From Myxococcota bacterium (GTDB lineage Bacteria > Myxococcota_A > UBA796 > JAJRTE01), in assembly GCA_024278455.1 (NCBI GenBank), contig JAJRTE010000289.1, forward strand, positions 1 through 45,923: a stretch of DNA of 45,923 nucleotides. Direction: 5' to 3'. The notes under the pieces were generated by a model, which saw only the letters and a list, made by a program, of their open reading frames with translations, was not told the DNA's origin and ran no database searches. Shown here in pieces: positions 42,131 through 45,923 of this stretch (within the stretch, counting starts at the first letter, position 1; each line of letters begins with the position of its first letter). Made by a program: the position numbers and the translations under genes.

Positions 42131-42988
42131 TCATCCCGCATACTGGTACACGATGCGTCGAATACGTCCACGCCAGTAGGGTTTCGCCCCTTCCGGCAGC
42201 AGCCACGCCACTTCGCCCTCAAGCGGTATCAGCATGCCATCACGCCAAGCATAGTCCCAGAAACGGCCTTGCCAGGGTGTCGCCACCTCCACCCCCGCCA
42301 CTACGCGGTAGCGCCCATCCGCTCGCACCGAGTCGATCAATCCATCTGCACCGAACTGAAACACCAGTTTCGCCGTTGTGTTGCCATCGGTGAGCGTCGC
42401 GCTGGCGCTCTCGTCATCGATTGCTTCCCAGACCACACCCTGACTTGGGAGAAGCGCCGTGGGATACCACGCCGCTTCTGCAAAAAACCGCATCAACTCC
42501 CCTTGGGCCAGTTCCGGGGTGTTCGGCTGCTTCATCACTGTCAAGAGACCAAACAGCTTCGCAGTCAGAACACCCTCACCCCCAACGTAGGCGTCGTGGA
42601 CATGAACGGGCATCCCAGGCACCATCCGAATCCGAGCGTCCCAGACAAAACCTGGCCGCCGGGTGACCACGCGCTGACTCGACTCGAATGGCTTCCACTG
42701 CTCTCCCGTTTCGCTCATGTTGAAAGTTCCAGCGTGTTCCACGCTGACCGCCGCAACCAAAGGCTGCCCCTCCTTCAAGACAGCACGGAAGTAACGCTGA
42801 ACAGGAGGGGGGAGTCCTTCCAACCCCCGCAAATCATACGGCTTGGGGGTGATAGGTACGCGCGCCCCTTCCATTGTCGCATGCAGCTTCTTCGTACTCG
42901 ATTGCCAGCGATACGCCCCGTAGAGAACGGCTGCTGCAAGAATCAATATCAGAACTCCGAATACAACCAAGATCACTTTCCACCACAT
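42131..42988 (-). CDS. DUF6544-like membrane-anchored protein
   Basis: This 285-residue protein has an N-terminal transmembrane helix (WWKVILVVFGVLILILAAAV). A conserved globular domain resembling DUF6544/DUF6920 follows, with LPPPVQRYFRAVL, SVEHAGTFNM and a closing IPLEGEVAWLLPEG segment. The function is unknown; the globular part probably faces outward. GAAGGGG precedes ATG 42988. Its GC content looks lower (roughly 58% over sampled lines) than its neighbours, and no CTCGAG site occurs from about 41.8 to 43.3 kb, suggesting recent acquisition. The gene is convergent with hflX. Confidence 0.78.
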   Translation of the reverse strand: MWWKVILVVFGVLILILAAAVLYGAYRWQSSTKKLHATMEGARVPITPKPYDLRGLEGLPPPVQRYFRAVLKEGQPLVAAVSVEHAGTFNMSETGEQWKPFESSQRVVTRRPGFVWDARIRMVPGMPVHVHDAYVGGEGVLTAKLFGLLTVMKQPNTPELAQGELMRFFAEAAWYPTALLPSQGVVWEAIDDESASATLTDGNTTAKLVFQFGADGLIDSVRADGRYRVVAGVEVATPWQGRFWDYAWRDGMLIPLEGEVAWLLPEGAKPYWRGRIRRIVYQYAG

Positions 42989-43138
42989 GCCGGCCCCTTC
43001 TCTCTGCCTGGTCTGCCAAACCCCTTCTCCACTTCCCCGTGGGAACGCCCTGTCGCCATCCCTGGGGCACTCTCCATATTGTTCGCCAAACATCTGATGA
43101 CAAGAGCGAAACGTCTTGACAGGCTGCCCCGCGTAGCG

Positions 43139-43843
43139 TCAACGCGCAACGACCGTTCTCAGGTCGGCCAACTCCCCGGCAATTTCCGACAGGACTTGCC
43201 GCACCGCTGGTTCGTCGCGATCCTGGGCGAACTGGTGTACCCTGGCCAGCGCCGACGCGACCTGCGCCGTCGCGCCCTCGCAGCTCGAGTCGCCCCGGCA
43301 AGCGATCGCCAGTTGTGCACCCACCGATTGCGCTGCCTCGATACGGGCGAGCAACTGGGGCAAGGTGCGCCGGTCGGCGAGCAGGACCTGGATGCCATAG
43401 ACCCGGGCCTGGAGCTGGTACACGTTCCTGGTCAAGCGGTCCGCTCCCGTCGGGGGCGCCGCCGGCGGTCGGACACGACTGGAGTCGCCACCCGGTACCG
43501 TCGCTGCGGACGCCTCGACACCACCCATGCCCGGATCAACGGCGAGCATGGTATCTCGTGGTGCTGCCAGGGCCGGGGAAGCCTCGAGAGCGGGGTCGAT
43601 CTCCGTCTCCTTGTCCCGGCGAAGCCAGCGAAGCATGCGCCTGCGGCTCCCGGGCTCCACCTCCGCCCCGGCCCCGAAAGACGGCACCCGAAAGGTCGCG
43701 GTACCGGCCGGCGCGGAGGGGAACGGCGTAGGCTCGAGAGGAACGCCTTCTCCCGGCACGGGACCACCCCTGGTGGCACAGCCCGGCAGGATCGACCCCA
43801 GGCAGACCAGGCAAATGGCTACACGCTTCCTGGCTCGAGACAT
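43139..43843 (-). CDS. Lipoprotein, function unknown
   Basis: This 234-residue precursor has a lipoprotein signal peptide with the lipobox ILPGC. After a long Pro/Ala/Gly-rich linker with a basic SRRRMLRWLRRDKE patch, residues about 150-234 form helices, including LARIEAAQSVGAQ and the closing EIAGELADLRTVVAR. Two Cys residues (CRGDSSC) could form a disulfide. I recognise no family. AAGGAGG precedes ATG 43843. It starts about 60 bp after the GNAT gene on the same strand. Confidence 0.7.
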   Translation of the reverse strand: MSRARKRVAICLVCLGSILPGCATRGGPVPGEGVPLEPTPFPSAPAGTATFRVPSFGAGAEVEPGSRRRMLRWLRRDKETEIDPALEASPALAAPRDTMLAVDPGMGGVEASAATVPGGDSSRVRPPAAPPTGADRLTRNVYQLQARVYGIQVLLADRRTLPQLLARIEAAQSVGAQLAIACRGDSSCEGATAQVASALARVHQFAQDRDEPAVRQVLSEIAGELADLRTVVAR

Positions 43844-43900
43844 GGCCTCCTTCTCCCTTCCCCGCCACGCTTTCTGGAAGACAGTGTACACCGGCCGCCG

Positions 43901-44734
43901 TCACTCGTCTTTCAGGAATGAATCCGCGTATCCCGCCACGCTGAACCCGAGCTGGCGATACAGGCCTTCGGCATGGGAGCCGGCCTCCGTCATCAAGGAA
44001 ATCGTGTCACAACCAGCGGCACCCGCCTCGAGCACCATCCGCAACACCATGGTGGTGGCCACCGACCGGCGGCGGAAAACGGGGCGAGTCGATACTTCCT
44101 GGATGCTGGCATTCGTCCCGGTCTTGAGCAGTCCGACGCTGCCCGCGGTCTCGCCGCCGACCTCCGCGACGTACCAGGCAAAATCCAGAAACTCGGAGAT
44201 CTCCCTCCGCCGGATACGTAGAGCGGCTCGGATCAGGTCCGATCCCCACGGAACTGCGGACAGAACCTCCGTGTCCACAAGGTTGAACTCCACCTCGTCC
44301 TGATGGCTCTCGACACGCCTGACATGAATCTCCGGATCGGGCCGCCTCGATGGCGCCGTCCTGTGCACCATGATCGCCAGGCCGGTGTACCGGTAGCCGG
44401 CGGCAGCGAATGCCTCCTGCAGGGGGGAAACCAGGTCCCTGGCCGCGATGAACCGGATGTGCGTGGCGCCGGCCGCCTCGAACGCCGGCCGCACCTTGGC
44501 CTCGAGTTCCGCGACGGCGCGGAAAACCGGAACGTCCGGCAGTCGCCGGAGGATTGCCAGGTTGTTGTCGTAGAGTACCGGAAGCGCTGGATGCACGACG
44601 ATTCGACCCACACCAGTCTCGAAGCACCGGCAGCCAGCGGTGAACGGGAGCAGCTCGACATCCAGAAGACGCCGCAACAGGTCGCCGCCGGGACCAGGTG
44701 CCGACCTTCTTCCGGGATCCCCGGTTCCCTTCAC
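43901..44734 (-). CDS. GNAT-family acetyltransferase
   Basis: The C-terminal half carries a Gcn5-related N-acetyltransferase fold. Strand WYVAEVGGETAGSVGL is followed by the acetyl-CoA loop region RPVFRRRSVATTMVLRMVLE and a final strand/helix GLYRQLGFSVAGY, all typical. The N-terminal half may be a degenerate second GNAT-like domain. Substrate unknown. The start is uncertain: GTG 44734 is used because sequence upstream looks non-coding, although the open frame reaches 44947. Stop 43901 is firm. It lies between the acyltransferase and the lipoprotein on the minus strand. Confidence 0.75.
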   Translation of the reverse strand: MKGTGDPGRRSAPGPGGDLLRRLLDVELLPFTAGCRCFETGVGRIVVHPALPVLYDNNLAILRRLPDVPVFRAVAELEAKVRPAFEAAGATHIRFIAARDLVSPLQEAFAAAGYRYTGLAIMVHRTAPSRRPDPEIHVRRVESHQDEVEFNLVDTEVLSAVPWGSDLIRAALRIRRREISEFLDFAWYVAEVGGETAGSVGLLKTGTNASIQEVSTRPVFRRRSVATTMVLRMVLEAGAAGCDTISLMTEAGSHAEGLYRQLGFSVAGYADSFLKDE

Positions 44735-44883
44735 TGGATTCAACGATGGCCTCCGCACGTCACACAGCACGCTGGCGGATTCTGATGGTTGGACCGTACC
44801 GCCGCCGCAGAAGCCGACAGACTCGACCCGGCGCCTCCATCGTACCCTGGACGGAAGGGCTCCCTTCCACGAGCAAAACCGCC

Positions 44884-45684
44884 TCACCCGAACCACAGCG
44901 AACGGCGCTGCCGCAAGGCCTCGTCCAGCATGGACTGGCCTCGACACCTCAGACGTTCGTGGTTGGCTGCGACAATCGCGTCATTGTCCGCGTCGTCGGG
45001 TTCTCCGTCAAGGTAGATGGGTTCTGAGAAGCGGTAGCTGAACTTCACCGGGCGGGGAAGGGGGCCCCATCCCATCCAGATCGGCAATTCGTACTTCTCG
45101 TGTCCCAACAACCGCCCGGTCCAGCGCACCTTGCCAAGAATCCGATAGGTGTCGTCAATCCCCATCCCCATGAACAGCACGACCGGCGCGCGTGCCCGCA
45201 TGGCCAGGCGCACGAACCCCCGGCTCTGGTCCCACATCAGGCGATACCGATCGCGGGCACCCTTGAGAGCTTCCCTGGCCCCGCCAGGCATCACGCAAAC
45301 CAGGTGCCCCTCTTTCAGGAACCTCAGACCGTTCTCGAAACTGCCGTCAATGATCCCGAACCTCCGCAGCGCGCGATCGAGATGGGGTTCGACGAACAGG
45401 AGATGTTCGGCCAACGAGCGAGGCACCCGCCCGGTCCGCCGAAAGATCTCCGAGTAGACCAGAACGAAGTCGAACCCGAACAACCCATGGTTGCCCACCA
45501 GGAGTGCCGGTCCTGATCGAGGCACGTGTTCCATGCCGCGGTACTCCGGACGGAAGTAGACGCGCATGACGTCGGCAAGCGGGCCAAACCGGGAAACAAG
45601 CCGCCGGTCCACCGCCTCCCTGCCCGGATCGAGCGGCTTCTGCTTCTTGACGATCTTTTGCAAAATCGGCCCAAGAGATCTCAT
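44884..45684 (-). CDS. Glycerolipid acyltransferase-like protein (LPLAT superfamily)
   Basis: This 266-residue protein carries the acyltransferase catalytic region GNHGLFGFD, corresponding to the His/Asp motif of the PlsC/diacylglycerol-acyltransferase superfamily, and the later CVMPGGAREALKG segment typical of the same family. It is predicted to move acyl chains onto a glycerolipid or other alcohol at the membrane. No membrane helix is obvious, so it may be peripheral. ATG 45684 has GGAGAG and GGGAG in the leader. The GNAT gene lies about 150 bp downstream on the same strand. Confidence 0.82.
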   Translation of the reverse strand: MRSLGPILQKIVKKQKPLDPGREAVDRRLVSRFGPLADVMRVYFRPEYRGMEHVPRSGPALLVGNHGLFGFDFVLVYSEIFRRTGRVPRSLAEHLLFVEPHLDRALRRFGIIDGSFENGLRFLKEGHLVCVMPGGAREALKGARDRYRLMWDQSRGFVRLAMRARAPVVLFMGMGIDDTYRILGKVRWTGRLLGHEKYELPIWMGWGPLPRPVKFSYRFSEPIYLDGEPDDADNDAIVAANHERLRCRGQSMLDEALRQRRSLWFG

Positions 45685-45923
45685 CTCCCTACCATCTCTC
45701 CTCGATGATTCCCGCAACCTCTCTCTTCCACGGTCCAATATTGGCTTGTAACGCCACGGCGGCCCGCCGTCCACAACTATCTGCCTTCCCGATGCACACC
45801 CGGCACAGCTTCCATGGCGGGAACACGGCACACTCGAACAATGCCCGCGTTGTGAAGGTTTTCATGCTCGCAACCAGACATACCGTAGGAAAAGACAGGA
45901 CGGCACTGCGCCACGTCCAACGA
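45685..45923. other. Right-edge region, no gene supported
   Basis: A minus-strand frame stays open from the edge to a stop at 45689, ending 4 bp before the acyltransferase start, so it could be the end of an upstream gene. Third-position GC is only about 65% by hand count, lower than the clear genes, and two other frames are also open, so I do not call it. Confidence 0.3.

Larger units (their letters stand above)
18..44506. repeat. Highly iterated palindrome CTCGAG, dispersed window-wide
   Basis: The hexamer CTCGAG was counted by hand at about 119 places between 18 and 44506. At about 65% GC, chance predicts roughly 16 in 46 kb. Examples are 18, 4832, 17369 (inside a promoter spacer), 27206 (beside a ribosome binding site), 29360, 36979 and 44501. 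Copies fall in genes on both strands, in all three reading phases and between genes. Flanking bases show no obvious extended consensus. Long gaps exist (about 6.2-7.9, 15.3-17.3 and 41.8-43.3 kb), but gaps of this size are near what random spacing would give. It is comparable in kind to HIP1 of cyanobacteria. The function is unknown; methylation site, uptake signal or chromosome-organisation site are all possible. The count may be off by a few. Confidence 0.85.

Noticed and set aside
18..44506. CTCGAG as a restriction-modification target under avoidance
   Set aside because: Such sites are depleted in the host, whereas this one is several-fold enriched.
45689..45922. Partial minus-strand gene entering from the right edge
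   Set aside because: Open to the edge and ends 4 bp before the acyltransferase start, but third-position GC is low and two other frames are also open.
1..45923. tRNA genes, CRISPR array, insertion sequence or prophage
   Set aside because: No cloverleaf with T-loop motif in intergenic DNA, no regularly spaced repeats, no transposase, integrase or terminal inverted repeats were found by reading both strands.

Overview
The window is GC-rich (about 65% by eye), gene-dense bacterial chromosome with 39 protein genes and no recognisable rRNA, tRNA, CRISPR array, transposase or prophage. The gene mix resembles deltaproteobacterial or Myxococcota-type genomes: a calcium-repeat plus von Willebrand A lipoprotein, a Ser/Thr-kinase-like protein, PilX/PilW/PilV/FimT minor pilins, an HD-GYP protein, lipoproteins and HEAT-repeat proteins. 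I cannot place it to genus from the sequence.

Layout. 0.3-6.9 kb: a polytopic membrane protein, a tail-anchored pseudokinase, the RlmE rRNA methyltransferase (minus strand) and a vWA/TSP3-type lipoprotein. 7.0-13.0 kb (minus): a double-HD protein with an HD-GYP domain, then a type IV pilus minor-pilin operon (fimT/gspH-like, pilV-like, pilW-like, very large pilX-like). 13.4-17.1 kb (minus): EngB, a transporter-like protein fused to HEAT repeats, and a Big2 lipoprotein with two tandem sigma70-type promoters. 17.5-22.7 kb (minus): a compact run of DUF4258 protein, Gre-like factor, thymidylate-kinase-like protein, MoaA-like radical SAM enzyme, a second P-loop kinase-like protein, and a UbiA prenyltransferase fused to a CruF-like carotenoid hydratase. 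22.9-27.1 kb (plus): a membrane alkaline-phosphatase-superfamily protein and a GT-C glycosyltransferase. 27.2-31.0 kb (plus): a three-subunit xanthine-dehydrogenase-family molybdenum hydroxylase. 31.0-33.6 kb (minus): moaD, moaE, trmB and a GDP-fucose-synthase-like SDR; moaD and moaE contribute to the molybdenum cofactor that the neighbouring hydroxylase needs. 33.8-40.2 kb: sugar-nucleotide transferase, NagZ, an L7/L12-C-terminal-like protein, a membrane glycosyltransferase-like protein and an exported protein. 40.3-45.7 kb: HflX, a DUF6544-like membrane protein with atypical composition, a lipoprotein, a GNAT acetyltransferase and an acyltransferase.

The strongest window-wide signal is not a gene. 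The palindrome CTCGAG occurs about 119 times by hand count, roughly one per 390 bp, where base composition predicts about 16. It lies in genes on both strands, in all reading phases and in promoters, like the cyanobacterial highly iterated palindrome HIP1. Other leads are the UbiA-CruF fusion, the radical SAM/two-kinase/Gre locus, a tail-anchored pseudokinase, and divergent promoters whose -35 boxes form a perfect 17-bp palindrome.
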